Shown one piece after another: positions 23,966 to 32,089 of a stretch of DNA of 64,000 bases. Position numbers and translations under genes: made by a program. How positions within the stretch are numbered: position 1 is the first letter of the stretch; the number at the start of each line of letters is the position of its first letter. This DNA comes from JAHEJN01 sp963787285 (GTDB lineage: Bacteria > Actinomycetota > Acidimicrobiia > Acidimicrobiales > JAHEJN01). The stretch spans positions 62,001 through 126,000 of the forward strand of contig CAWBCM010000013.1 in assembly GCA_963787285.1 (NCBI GenBank), in the 5' to 3' direction. The notes beneath the pieces are model-generated. The model was not told where the DNA came from and searched no databases. It saw only the letters and a list, made by a program, of their open reading frames with translations.

Positions 23966-25009
23966 ATGGCTCACGCTCTGGTCCCCACCACCCTCGTCGG
24001 CAGCTATCCGCCACCCACGTGGTTGGTCGACACCGATCTGCTCGGCGAGCTGCTGCCCCAACGTGTGCCCAATCCTGCGCTTTGGCGAGTCGGGGCCGAT
24101 CACCTCGGCGAGGCGCTCGACGACGCCACCCTGGCCGTCGTCGCGGACCAGCTCGCGGCGGGCGTCGACATCGTCACCGACGGGGAGGTGCGGCGGGCCA
24201 GCTACTCCGAGCGGTTCTCCAACGCCCTGGACGGGATCGACCGTGACCATCCCGGCACGGCCACCAGTCGCACCGGCGCCCAGGTCGCCGTGCCGCGCAT
24301 CGTGGGACCCATCGAGCGCCGCGAGGCGGTGGAGGTCGACGTGGCTCGGCTCATCGGTAGCGTGTTCCAGGCCCCGTTGAAGGTGACACTGCCGGGCCCC
24401 TTCACCATGGCGCAGCTGTGTCAGGACGACTACTACTCGAACGCCGGAGAGCGGGCCATGGCCTTCGCCGGTGCGGTGAATGCCGAGATGCACGAGCTGT
24501 TCGCCGCAGGGGTGGCCGTGGTCCAGATCGACGAACCGTACCTACAGGCAAGAGCTGACGAGGCACGCGATTACGCTCTCGACGCCATCGCCGCTGCCCT
24601 GGCCGGCGCCAAAGGGCGGACCACTCTCCACTCCTGCTTCGGCTACGGCCGATACGTCAAGGACAAGCCGGCGGGCTACCCGTTCTTCGCCGAGCTGGCC
24701 GGCTGCGCCGCCGACGACATCTCGATCGAGTCGGCCCAACCCGATCTCGACCTCGCGATGCTGACCGAACTGGGCGACAAGACGATCCAGCTCGGTGTGA
24801 TCGACTGCGCTAGTCACGACATCGAGACGCCCGATGCTGTGGCCGACCGGATCGGACGGGCGGCGGAGACCGTCGCGGTCGGGCGATTGGTGGCGGCACC
24901 GGACTGTGGCATGAAGTACCTGCCCCGGGCGGTGGCGCAGGCCAAGCTTGTTTCCATGGTCGAGGGGGCCGCGCTCGCCCGCGAACGCCTCGCGGAGTCC
25001 GTGGGGTGA
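23966..25009 (+). CDS. MetE C-terminal-domain-like protein (cobalamin-independent methionine synthase family)
   Basis: A 347-residue protein corresponding to the C-terminal catalytic half of MetE only. It starts MAHALVPTTLVGSYPPPTWL, and the pattern TDGEVRRASYSERF, LPGPFTMAQLCQDDYY, VVQIDEPYLQ is typical. Candidate zinc ligands are His222 and Cys224 (LHSCFGYGR) and Cys314 (APDCGMKYLPR). Short stand-alone forms act in methyl transfer from varied donors or in catabolic methylation; this need not be methionine synthase. It is the first gene of a tight operon with a VOC protein, a CoA-transferase and a citrate-synthase-like enzyme (GTGA overlap with the next). Confidence 0.85.
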   Translation: MAHALVPTTLVGSYPPPTWLVDTDLLGELLPQRVPNPALWRVGADHLGEALDDATLAVVADQLAAGVDIVTDGEVRRASYSERFSNALDGIDRDHPGTATSRTGAQVAVPRIVGPIERREAVEVDVARLIGSVFQAPLKVTLPGPFTMAQLCQDDYYSNAGERAMAFAGAVNAEMHELFAAGVAVVQIDEPYLQARADEARDYALDAIAAALAGAKGRTTLHSCFGYGRYVKDKPAGYPFFAELAGCAADDISIESAQPDLDLAMLTELGDKTIQLGVIDCASHDIETPDAVADRIGRAAETVAVGRLVAAPDCGMKYLPRAVAQAKLVSMVEGAALARERLAESVG

Positions 25010-25488
25010 GCGATCGCCCGTTCCGCGTGCTCGGTGTGCAGCAGTTCGCCATCGGTGGCACCGACAAGCAGCGGTTGCGCGCGCTCTGGGTGGACCTGCT
25101 CGGCCTGACGCCCGTCGGGACGTTTCGCAGCGAGGCCGAGAACGTCGACGAGGACATCTTGACGATCGGTGCCGGTCCGCATGCCGTCGAGGTCGACATC
25201 ATGGAACCCATCGATTCGCAGCGATCCCCGCGCGTCGACACCCCACCGTTGAACCACATCGGCCTGTGGATCGACGACCTGGCCGCCGCAGTCGATTGGC
25301 TCACCGGCCAGGGCATGCGATTCACCCCGGGCGGTATCCGCCGGGGTGGCAGTGGCCACGACATCTGCTTCGTGCATCCCAAGGCCGGCGACTCGTTTCC
25401 CTTCGGTGGAGAAGGCGTGCTGATCGAGCTGGTCCAGGCTCCGCCCGATGTGATCGCCACGTTGGGTGACCTCGAGGGGTTGACGTAG
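25006..25488 (+). CDS. VOC family (glyoxalase/dioxygenase fold) protein
   Basis: A 160-residue vicinal-oxygen-chelate protein starting with GTG in the stop of the MetE-like gene. Two beta-alpha-beta-beta-beta modules are visible: FRVLGVQQFAIGGTDKQRLR with ILTIGAGPHAVEVDIM, then LNHIGLWIDDLAAAVDWLTG with EGVLIELVQAPP. Candidate metal ligands are Gln in QQFAIG, Glu in VEVDIM, His in LNHIG and Glu in LIELVQ, the glyoxalase I/methylmalonyl-CoA-epimerase arrangement. Next to a CoA-transferase and a citrate-synthase-like enzyme, an acyl-CoA epimerase or lyase role is as plausible as a glyoxalase role. Confidence 0.8.
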   Translation: MSDRPFRVLGVQQFAIGGTDKQRLRALWVDLLGLTPVGTFRSEAENVDEDILTIGAGPHAVEVDIMEPIDSQRSPRVDTPPLNHIGLWIDDLAAAVDWLTGQGMRFTPGGIRRGGSGHDICFVHPKAGDSFPFGGEGVLIELVQAPPDVIATLGDLEGLT

Positions 25489-25516
25489 CCTTTCGCCATG
25501 CTCTGCTCCCGCCCGC

Positions 25517-26746
25517 ATGCGAATCGCTGACTTGTCGTTGCCACCGGACGCGGAACGCCGAGCGCACGAGCGGTCTGACGGCGCCGCCGCCTCGACTCGG
25601 CCCCTCGATGGGCTCCTCGTGGCCGACCTCTCTCGGGTGCTGGCCGGGCCCTACTGCTCGATGCTGCTCGCCGACATGGGAGCAACGGTGATCAAGGTCG
25701 AGAGTCCAGCGGGCGACGACACCCGCACCTGGAGCCCTCCCGAGGTCGATGGGGTCGCCACCTACTACGCCTCGATCAACCGCAACAAGAAGTCGATCGT
25801 GCTGGACTTTCGCGACGACGACGACGTGAGCCTCGCCCGTGAGCTGGTGCGTCGCTCCGACGTGACCATGCAGAACTTCAAGGTCGGGGCCCTCGAGAAG
25901 TACGGCCTCGACTACGAGAGCGTGGCCATCGACAACCCGGGCCTCGTCTACCTGTCGATCAGCGGTTTCGGCTCGAAAGAAGGTGCGTGGCTTCCCGGCT
26001 ACGACCTGATGGTTCAGGCCGTCTCGGGATTGATGAGCCTCACCGGCGACCCTGAGGGACCGCCCTTCCGTGCGGGAATCTCGGTGTTCGATGTGATGGC
26101 CGGTCTGCACGGGCTCGCCGGAGTCCTGGCCGCGCTGCTCCAACGGTCGGTCACCGGCCGCGGCCAGCACGTCGAGGTCAATCTGTTGTCGTCGGCGATG
26201 TCGGGCCTGGTCAACCAGACCGGCGCGTACACACTGTCGGGGACCGTTCCGTTCCGCATGGGAAACGCTCACCCGAGTGTCTATCCGTACCAGGCGATGC
26301 CCACCGCCGATCGCGACATGATCATCGCCGCCGCCAACGACCGCCAGTTCCGCTCGCTCTGCGAGGTTCTCGGGATCGCATCGGTGGCCGACGACCCACG
26401 ATTCGCCGCCAATGTCGATCGCACCGCGAACCGCGACGAGCTGCATCCGCTGCTCCACGACGCGTTGTCGCGATGGAAGGCCGACGACCTCTTCGTCGCT
26501 CTGAATCGGGTCGGCGTGCCCGCCGGACCCATCAACACCATCGGGCAGGGTGTGGAGCTGGCCGAGTCGCTCGGCCTCGAACCGCGGGTCACCGTGGGCC
26601 AGGGCAAGCGGGCCGTCGACACCGTGCGAAATCCCATCACCTTCCACGACGCCGAGCTGACCTACTCGCTGCCGCCGCCCCGACTGGGCGAGCACTCCGA
26701 CGAGCTGCGGGCCTGGTTGTCGTCGTCCGCGGAGCAGACCCCGTGA
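25517..26746 (+). CDS. CaiB/BaiF family (type III) CoA-transferase
   Basis: A 409-residue type III CoA-transferase, which moves CoA between acids through an aspartyl-CoA intermediate. The conserved N-terminal DGLLVADLSRVLAGPYCSML, ADMGATVIKVE, NRNKKSIVLDFRDDD and LPGYDLMVQAVSGLMSLTGD (with the nucleophilic Asp in GYDL) are present. The first 30 residues are not conserved, so translation may start later than 25517. The stop overlaps the GTG start of the citrate-synthase-like gene. The acid substrate cannot be told from sequence; coupling with a citrate-synthase-like lyase suggests a C5 or C6 dicarboxylate pathway (inference). Confidence 0.88.
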   Translation: MRIADLSLPPDAERRAHERSDGAAASTRPLDGLLVADLSRVLAGPYCSMLLADMGATVIKVESPAGDDTRTWSPPEVDGVATYYASINRNKKSIVLDFRDDDDVSLARELVRRSDVTMQNFKVGALEKYGLDYESVAIDNPGLVYLSISGFGSKEGAWLPGYDLMVQAVSGLMSLTGDPEGPPFRAGISVFDVMAGLHGLAGVLAALLQRSVTGRGQHVEVNLLSSAMSGLVNQTGAYTLSGTVPFRMGNAHPSVYPYQAMPTADRDMIIAAANDRQFRSLCEVLGIASVADDPRFAANVDRTANRDELHPLLHDALSRWKADDLFVALNRVGVPAGPINTIGQGVELAESLGLEPRVTVGQGKRAVDTVRNPITFHDAELTYSLPPPRLGEHSDELRAWLSSSAEQTP

Positions 26747-27546
26747 CCACCGACCCGCCTGTCTCGTTTCCCACCGAGCTCGGAACCTCCGATGCCGAGT
26801 CCATCACGTTGCTCGGGCACGATCTGGCCAACGACCTCATGGGAAAGGTGAGCTTCGGCGAGCTGGCCTACTGGTTGGTGGCCAAGCGGCGACCGACGCC
26901 CGAGCAGCTCACGATGTTCGAAGCCGTGCTCGTTGCGCTCGCCGACCATGGGTTCACCCCGACGGCCATCGCCGCACGGGTCACCTACATCAGTGCACCC
27001 GACTCGATCCAGGGTGCACTGGCCGCCGGTCTACTCGGTGGCGGTTCCCGCTTTCTCGGCGTCACCGAGGACGCCGCCCAGTTCCTTGCCGCCGCCCTGG
27101 CCGATGTCGAGGTGATTCCCGTCGATGACGACGGGTGGGATGCGTTGGCCAGTGAGGTCGTCTCGACCACGAAGGCTGCCGGTCGTTTCGTGCCGGGTCT
27201 CGGCCATCCCGTGCACAAGGAGCAGGACCCGCGAACCCCGGTCCTGTTCGCGCTCGCCCGACAGAACGGCCTCTTCGGTGCCCATCTCCAGTTGTTCGCG
27301 GCGATCGGACGGGTGAGTGAGGCGGTGCTCGGGCGTCGGCTGCCGCTGAACGGCGCGGGCACATGCGGAGCGGTGCTGGCCGATCTCGACCTACCGCTCG
27401 GCGTGATGCGCGGTTTCGCGCTGCTGGCCCGCTGCGCAGGCCTCCTGGGGCACCTCGCCGAGGAGCAGAAGCCGGAAACCCAGGCCGGAATGGCCATGTA
27501 TCTGAGCATCGACCGCAACACCGATTACCACTCGCCGTCGCCCTGA
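26743..27546 (+). CDS. citrate-synthase-like protein (citryl-CoA lyase type)
   Basis: A 267-residue short citrate-synthase-fold protein beginning at GTG 26743 within the CoA-transferase stop. ADHGFTPTAIAARVTYISAP, GFVPGLGHPVHKEQDPRTP (the active-site His region) and LNGAGTCGAVLADLDLP correspond to citrate synthase small-domain motifs. The length of about 270 residues matches the citryl-CoA lyase branch rather than full citrate synthases (about 400). Coupled to a type III CoA-transferase, it could cleave or form a citryl-CoA or citramalyl-CoA-like compound after CoA activation. Confidence 0.78.
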   Translation: MTTDPPVSFPTELGTSDAESITLLGHDLANDLMGKVSFGELAYWLVAKRRPTPEQLTMFEAVLVALADHGFTPTAIAARVTYISAPDSIQGALAAGLLGGGSRFLGVTEDAAQFLAAALADVEVIPVDDDGWDALASEVVSTTKAAGRFVPGLGHPVHKEQDPRTPVLFALARQNGLFGAHLQLFAAIGRVSEAVLGRRLPLNGAGTCGAVLADLDLPLGVMRGFALLARCAGLLGHLAEEQKPETQAGMAMYLSIDRNTDYHSPSP

Positions 27547-27555
27547 TCGGCTGCG

Positions 27556-28935
27556 CTATGCCCGGTGCCAGGTGGTGCCGTCGGCGGTGTCCTCGAGGAT
27601 GATGCCGCGCGCCGCCAGCTCGTCGCGGATGCGGTCGGCCTCGGCGAAGTCGCGTGCGGCGCGAGCCTCGTTGCGGAAACCGATCATGACGGCGATCTCG
27701 TCGGCTTCCCCCGCTGAGGCGGTGTTGTCGCCCGCCGCCAGACCGAGCACCTCGGCGAGGTGGAGGGCGGTGTGACCGGCGCAGGCCGCGGTGGCGTCGT
27801 CGTCGACATCGAGAGCCTGGTTGGCACGGCGGACCAGACCGAAGATGACCTCGACGGCCGCCGGGGTGGAGAAGTCGTCGTCCATGGCGGCCTCGAACCG
27901 GGCGACGGCGTCGGCGTCGAGGGGCGCGCCGGCAACGTCGAGTCCGGCCGCCCCGAGGCGGCGATGCATGCTGTCGAGTCGCTTCAGTCCCTCGGCCGCG
28001 GCAACGAGCGCATCGTGGCCGATCTCCATGGTGCGCCGATAGTGGGTCTGCAGCATCAACAGTCGCAGCGCCCGCGGTTCGTGATGGTCGAGCAGCTCGG
28101 CGAGGGTGGTGAAGTTGCCGAGGCTCTTCGACATCTTCTCGCCGTCGACGTTCACCATTCCGTTGTGCAGCCAGTACCGCGCGAAGCGATGGGCGCTCGC
28201 GTCGGCCTGGGCGAGCTCGTTCTCGTGATGCGGGAACACCAGGTCGTCGCCGCCACCGTGGATGTCGAAGCCGTCGCCGAGGATCGACAACGACATGGCC
28301 ACACACTCGGTGTGCCAACCCGGCCGCCCCTTGCCCCACGGCGTCGGCCACGACGGCTCGCCGGGCTTGGCCGACTTCCACAGTGCGAAGTCGAGGGGTG
28401 AGCGCTTGCCCTCCTCGACCTCGACCCGCTGACCGGCACCTGCGGCGAGCTCGTCGCGGGTGCGACCTACCAGCTGCCCGTACGTCTCGGCGGCCGACGT
28501 GTCGAAGTACACGCCGAGGCCCTCGATGACATAGGCCGCGTCGTGCTGGAACAGCTCGGTGATCGTGGCGATCATGCCGTCGATGAACTCGGTCGCTCGG
28601 GGGCTGACATCGGGACGAGCGATGCCGAGGCGATCCATTTCGCGGTAGTAGACGTCGGTGTACTCGTCGGCGACGTCGGGTTCGGTGCGACCTTCTTCGG
28701 CAGCCCGCCCGATGATCTTGTCGTCGATGTCGGTGATGTTGGCCACATAGGTGACTTCGAAGCCTGCGTGGGCGAGGTATCGACGCATCACGTCGAACAC
28801 CACCTCACGGCGAGCGTGCCCGACATGGGGCGTGTCGTACACCGTGGGTCCGCACACGTACATCGACACTCGGCCCGGTTCGCGGGGCTCGAATGGCACC
28901 TTCCGGCGCTGGAGGTTGTCGTGGACGTGGAGCAC
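27556..28935 (-). CDS. cysS: cysteine--tRNA ligase
   Basis: A 459-residue class I aminoacyl-tRNA synthetase for cysteine. The zinc-binding Cys in MYVCGPTVYDTPHVGHAR (with the HIGH-type HVGH), the second cluster WHTECVAMS, HHENELAQ and the KMSKSLGN loop are all present, followed by the DALR anticodon-binding helical domain. Length and the VANITDIDDKII region fit CysS rather than the related mycothiol ligase MshC, which is shorter and lacks parts of the anticodon domain. It converges with the citrate-synthase-like gene (9 bp between stops). Confidence 0.96.
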   Translation of the reverse strand: MLHVHDNLQRRKVPFEPREPGRVSMYVCGPTVYDTPHVGHARREVVFDVMRRYLAHAGFEVTYVANITDIDDKIIGRAAEEGRTEPDVADEYTDVYYREMDRLGIARPDVSPRATEFIDGMIATITELFQHDAAYVIEGLGVYFDTSAAETYGQLVGRTRDELAAGAGQRVEVEEGKRSPLDFALWKSAKPGEPSWPTPWGKGRPGWHTECVAMSLSILGDGFDIHGGGDDLVFPHHENELAQADASAHRFARYWLHNGMVNVDGEKMSKSLGNFTTLAELLDHHEPRALRLLMLQTHYRRTMEIGHDALVAAAEGLKRLDSMHRRLGAAGLDVAGAPLDADAVARFEAAMDDDFSTPAAVEVIFGLVRRANQALDVDDDATAACAGHTALHLAEVLGLAAGDNTASAGEADEIAVMIGFRNEARAARDFAEADRIRDELAARGIILEDTADGTTWHRA

Positions 28936-28961
28936 GGAGGCCAGGCTACTGATGCGCTGCC

Positions 28962-30398
28962 TCAGTCGGCCTGGGATATCGCCGGTCCGTCGGCGCCGGC
29001 GCGGCGGGGCAGGCCGGGGAAGTCGGGGGGATACGGGATCATCTCGGCCTCCAGGCGGACCAGCTCACGGCGGAGCTCGGCGACGATGTCGGTGTGATGG
29101 GGAGCGAGATCGGCGGCCTCCCGGCCATCGACGGTCACGTCGTACAACAGCTCGTACTCGCCCTCGTGGAGCGGCCAGTGGCCGAGCCTGCCGCGGGGCC
29201 GATGGTCACGGACGTACTTCCACCGGCCTCGCCGCAGGGCCGCCTGGCTGCTCGTGCGCCAGAACAGGTCGTGCGGCGGATAGTCGTCGCCGTCGATCAG
29301 CCACCCCAACAGGCTGGGCCCGTCGAGTGGGTGGTCGGGAGGTGGAGCCGTGCCCGCGGCGTCGAGAATCAGGTGGGTCCAGTCCATCGTGATGTTGGGT
29401 TCGGTGCTGATCTGGTGGCCGTCGACGGCGGCGGGCCAGCGAAGGAGGAACGGCACGCGGATACCGCCCTCGGTGAGATCGCCCTTCTCGCCCACGAAGG
29501 GCCAGTTCCGCGACCATCGTTCGCCGCCGTTGTCCGAGCAGAAGCACACGATGGTGTCCTCGGCCCTGCCCGCCGCATCGAGGGCATCGAGCACCCGACC
29601 GATACCGGTGTCCATTGCCTCGACCAGTTCGCCGTACTTGGCCAGAGACCCATTGTGGAGGTCATAGAGCGGGTACCCGCTCGGTTCGTCCATCGCCTCG
29701 TACTCGGCTCGGATACGGGCGCCGACGAGGGCGTCGTCGGGGCCCTCCCATGGCCAGTGCGGCGCCGTGTAGTTGAGCTGGAGATAGAAGGGTCGGTCTC
29801 GCTCGGTGGCCACGTACTCGGCGGCACGATCGGAGATCATCCAGGTGAAGTAGCCGGTCTCCTCCACCGGTGTCTCGTTCTCCCACAGATCGGGCTGGCC
29901 GAGCGTGTCGAGATGCTCGAAGTAGTCGATGGCACCGTCCAGGCAACCGAAGAAGCGTTGGAACCCCGCCTTCGAAGGGCTGTACCAGGGCAGCCAGCCG
30001 CAGTGCCACTTGCCGAACATCGCCGTGTCGTAGCCGGCCTCACCGAGGAGGGAGGGCAAGGTCGGGTGATCGTGGGGAATGCCGGTGGCGTCGTCGCGGG
30101 TGCGCAGCGGCTCTTCGATTCCGGCCGGGATCCGCCCTGGATATCGGCCGGTGTACAGGCTGATGCGGGTCGGCGAGCACCACGGGGAGCCGCTGTAGGA
30201 GTGGGTGAAGCGAATGCCCTCGGCGGCCAGCCGATCGAGGTTCGGGGTGGAGATCTCGGTCGACCCGAAGCAGCCGAGATCGGCCCACCCGAGGTCGTCG
30301 GCCATGATGAAAACGATGTTCGGACGAGCGGCGGGTCGGCCCGAGCCGGTGCTGACGAAGAGGCGCTCGTCACCGACGGGGCCTTGTGCGTAGGTCAT
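28962..30398 (-). CDS. sulfatase (arylsulfatase family)
   Basis: A 478-residue sulfatase. NIVFIMADDLGWADLGCFGS carries the metal-binding Asp pair, and PWCSPTRISLYTGRYPG has the C-x-P-x-R signature, Cys74 being the residue converted to formylglycine. GKWHCGW, LNYTAPHWPW and FCSDNGGERW (metal-binding Asp-Asn) complete the site. No signal peptide is seen. The ATG at 30398 was preferred to an in-frame start at 30443 that would overlap the upstream gene. It follows the haem/copper lipoprotein gene by 13 bp and is likely co-transcribed with it. Substrate unknown (sulfated polysaccharide or steroid esters are usual). Confidence 0.9.
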   Translation of the reverse strand: MTYAQGPVGDERLFVSTGSGRPAARPNIVFIMADDLGWADLGCFGSTEISTPNLDRLAAEGIRFTHSYSGSPWCSPTRISLYTGRYPGRIPAGIEEPLRTRDDATGIPHDHPTLPSLLGEAGYDTAMFGKWHCGWLPWYSPSKAGFQRFFGCLDGAIDYFEHLDTLGQPDLWENETPVEETGYFTWMISDRAAEYVATERDRPFYLQLNYTAPHWPWEGPDDALVGARIRAEYEAMDEPSGYPLYDLHNGSLAKYGELVEAMDTGIGRVLDALDAAGRAEDTIVCFCSDNGGERWSRNWPFVGEKGDLTEGGIRVPFLLRWPAAVDGHQISTEPNITMDWTHLILDAAGTAPPPDHPLDGPSLLGWLIDGDDYPPHDLFWRTSSQAALRRGRWKYVRDHRPRGRLGHWPLHEGEYELLYDVTVDGREAADLAPHHTDIVAELRRELVRLEAEMIPYPPDFPGLPRRAGADGPAISQAD

Positions 30399-30411
30399 TG
30401 GTCCGGTGGTG

Positions 30412-32019
30412 TCAGCCGACGGGATCGGGCAAAACGCTGACACTCGAGAAGCACATCTCGTCGACGGTTCCCTCGTTCCAGGTGATGTAGCGCGGCTCGG
30501 GAAGATCGACCAGGGCTCGATCCCAGGTGCACTCGAAACGGATGACGTCGTCGGGTTCGATGGCGATGTCGTCGACGGGCACGTAGTACAACTGCCACTC
30601 GAAGTCCCACACGGGGATGTCGAGCAGGATCTGCTCGTCGGGTGTGTCGGGGTTGAGGGTCATGCGGTAGGCCGCCCCGAATTCGTGCATGTGGCCCAAC
30701 ACCGAGTACAGCGTGCCTCGCTGTCCGGCAGCAAGATCGCACGAGCTGGAGAAGCGCGTGCCGTCGAGGTCGTCGTAGTCGTCGACCGTGCCGCCGCACT
30801 GATTGATGAGGAAGTCGGGGATGAACGGGGCGATACCACCGTACTTGCGGCCGATGTCGGCGAGCACCGCGTCGCGGTCACAGAGCGGACCCGACTCCTC
30901 CGGTGTGCAGGGCCCTTCGGCCGGTGTCAGGTAGGTGCGGCCCGACACCGCCGTCATCGGCGCGTCCAACTGGGCCAGCTCGGCGGCGTCGACCGTCTCG
31001 AACACGAGGACCGACTGGTCCGCCGGCGCCGGACCGTCGAAGTGATAGTGGACCTGGTTCACGATGAAGGCCCCCGGTGGGAGGTACAGGCCATAGCCCT
31101 CGGGGTAGACCCGCGGTTGCTGACCCGGTGCCCATCCGCCGATGGACGTCACGCCCTCGGTCTGGAGGTTCGACAGGCCGAAGCAGGTCCAGCCGGGGCG
31201 CCCGTCGCTGCCGTCCTTGCGCATGGCCTCGGCCCGCCCGGCGGCGGGCACGGTGTAGACGATGGAGTGGTGCACGACCTCGTCCTGATCGGGCTCGAAG
31301 GCGATGCCGGTGATCCATTCGCCGTCGCCTTCGGGATCGTCGATCTCGTGGATGAGGCAGCGGTAGTCGTCGGGCACCGAGGGATCGCCGGTGTACGGGG
31401 CACTGGCGGGGACGACCTGATCGCGTTCGATGGCCTCGAACGCCTCGGCCCGGGCCACCAGCGGCGTGTCGGCCGCGACGTCGATGGTGCCACCGTCGGC
31501 CACCCAGGCGGTGATGATCTCGATGTCGCGATCGGACAGGGAGATGTCGTGCTCGAACGCGACGCTGAGGTCGGACGCGGGGAACGGAGGCATGTACCGG
31601 GCCGCGGTGACGAGCCCGATGTCGCCGGCGAGGGCGGTGGCGTCACCGGCGGTGTCGAGTGGATTGTGCGGCGATCCGGGGCCATTGGTGCGGTGGCACG
31701 ACACGCAACCGATCTCGAGGATGGGCTGCACGTACTCGGCGAAAGTGACGACGGCCGGTAGGGGAGGGTCGTCGATAGTCGGAATCGGCTCGGGAACCGA
31801 AGTCGCTTCGAGGTCGACGGTGTCGTCGAGGGGAGCCTTCGGTGCCGCGGTGGGGGTCTCGGCGGATTCGGGTGCAGCCAGGTCACTCTGTGGTGGAGGC
31901 TCGGTGGCGATGTCGTTGCCATCGGACGAACCGCACGCGATGGCGAAGAACGCAACCATGACGGCGACCGCCGCCACGCGTGCAACGGTTCGGCCGCGTG
32001 GTTCGGGATGGTCGATCAT
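30412..32019 (-). CDS. cytochrome c / PHM-like copper monooxygenase lipoprotein
   Basis: A 535-residue secreted protein. A signal peptide with lipobox FFAIAC and a Pro/Thr/Ala linker (to about 90) lead to a c-type haem segment, CVSCH near residue 106, in a layout like the haem domains of bacterial monooxygenases. The rest resembles the type II copper ascorbate-dependent monooxygenases (PHM/DBM): VVHHSIVY (about 250), NQVHYHFDG (about 325), LGHMHEFG (about 443) and DEMCFSS (about 521), i.e. the two His of CuH, its third His, the two His of CuM and the Met ligand. This points to hydroxylation using two coppers with electrons from the haem. The ATG at 32019 was preferred to GTG at 32043. Confidence 0.82.
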   Translation of the reverse strand: MIDHPEPRGRTVARVAAVAVMVAFFAIACGSSDGNDIATEPPPQSDLAAPESAETPTAAPKAPLDDTVDLEATSVPEPIPTIDDPPLPAVVTFAEYVQPILEIGCVSCHRTNGPGSPHNPLDTAGDATALAGDIGLVTAARYMPPFPASDLSVAFEHDISLSDRDIEIITAWVADGGTIDVAADTPLVARAEAFEAIERDQVVPASAPYTGDPSVPDDYRCLIHEIDDPEGDGEWITGIAFEPDQDEVVHHSIVYTVPAAGRAEAMRKDGSDGRPGWTCFGLSNLQTEGVTSIGGWAPGQQPRVYPEGYGLYLPPGAFIVNQVHYHFDGPAPADQSVLVFETVDAAELAQLDAPMTAVSGRTYLTPAEGPCTPEESGPLCDRDAVLADIGRKYGGIAPFIPDFLINQCGGTVDDYDDLDGTRFSSSCDLAAGQRGTLYSVLGHMHEFGAAYRMTLNPDTPDEQILLDIPVWDFEWQLYYVPVDDIAIEPDDVIRFECTWDRALVDLPEPRYITWNEGTVDEMCFSSVSVLPDPVG

Positions 32020-32089
32020 GGAGCTACCAATCGGCGATGACACGGAACTGCTGAGTGTAGGTGGCCGCTCCGACGGCCGACACCGGGGC

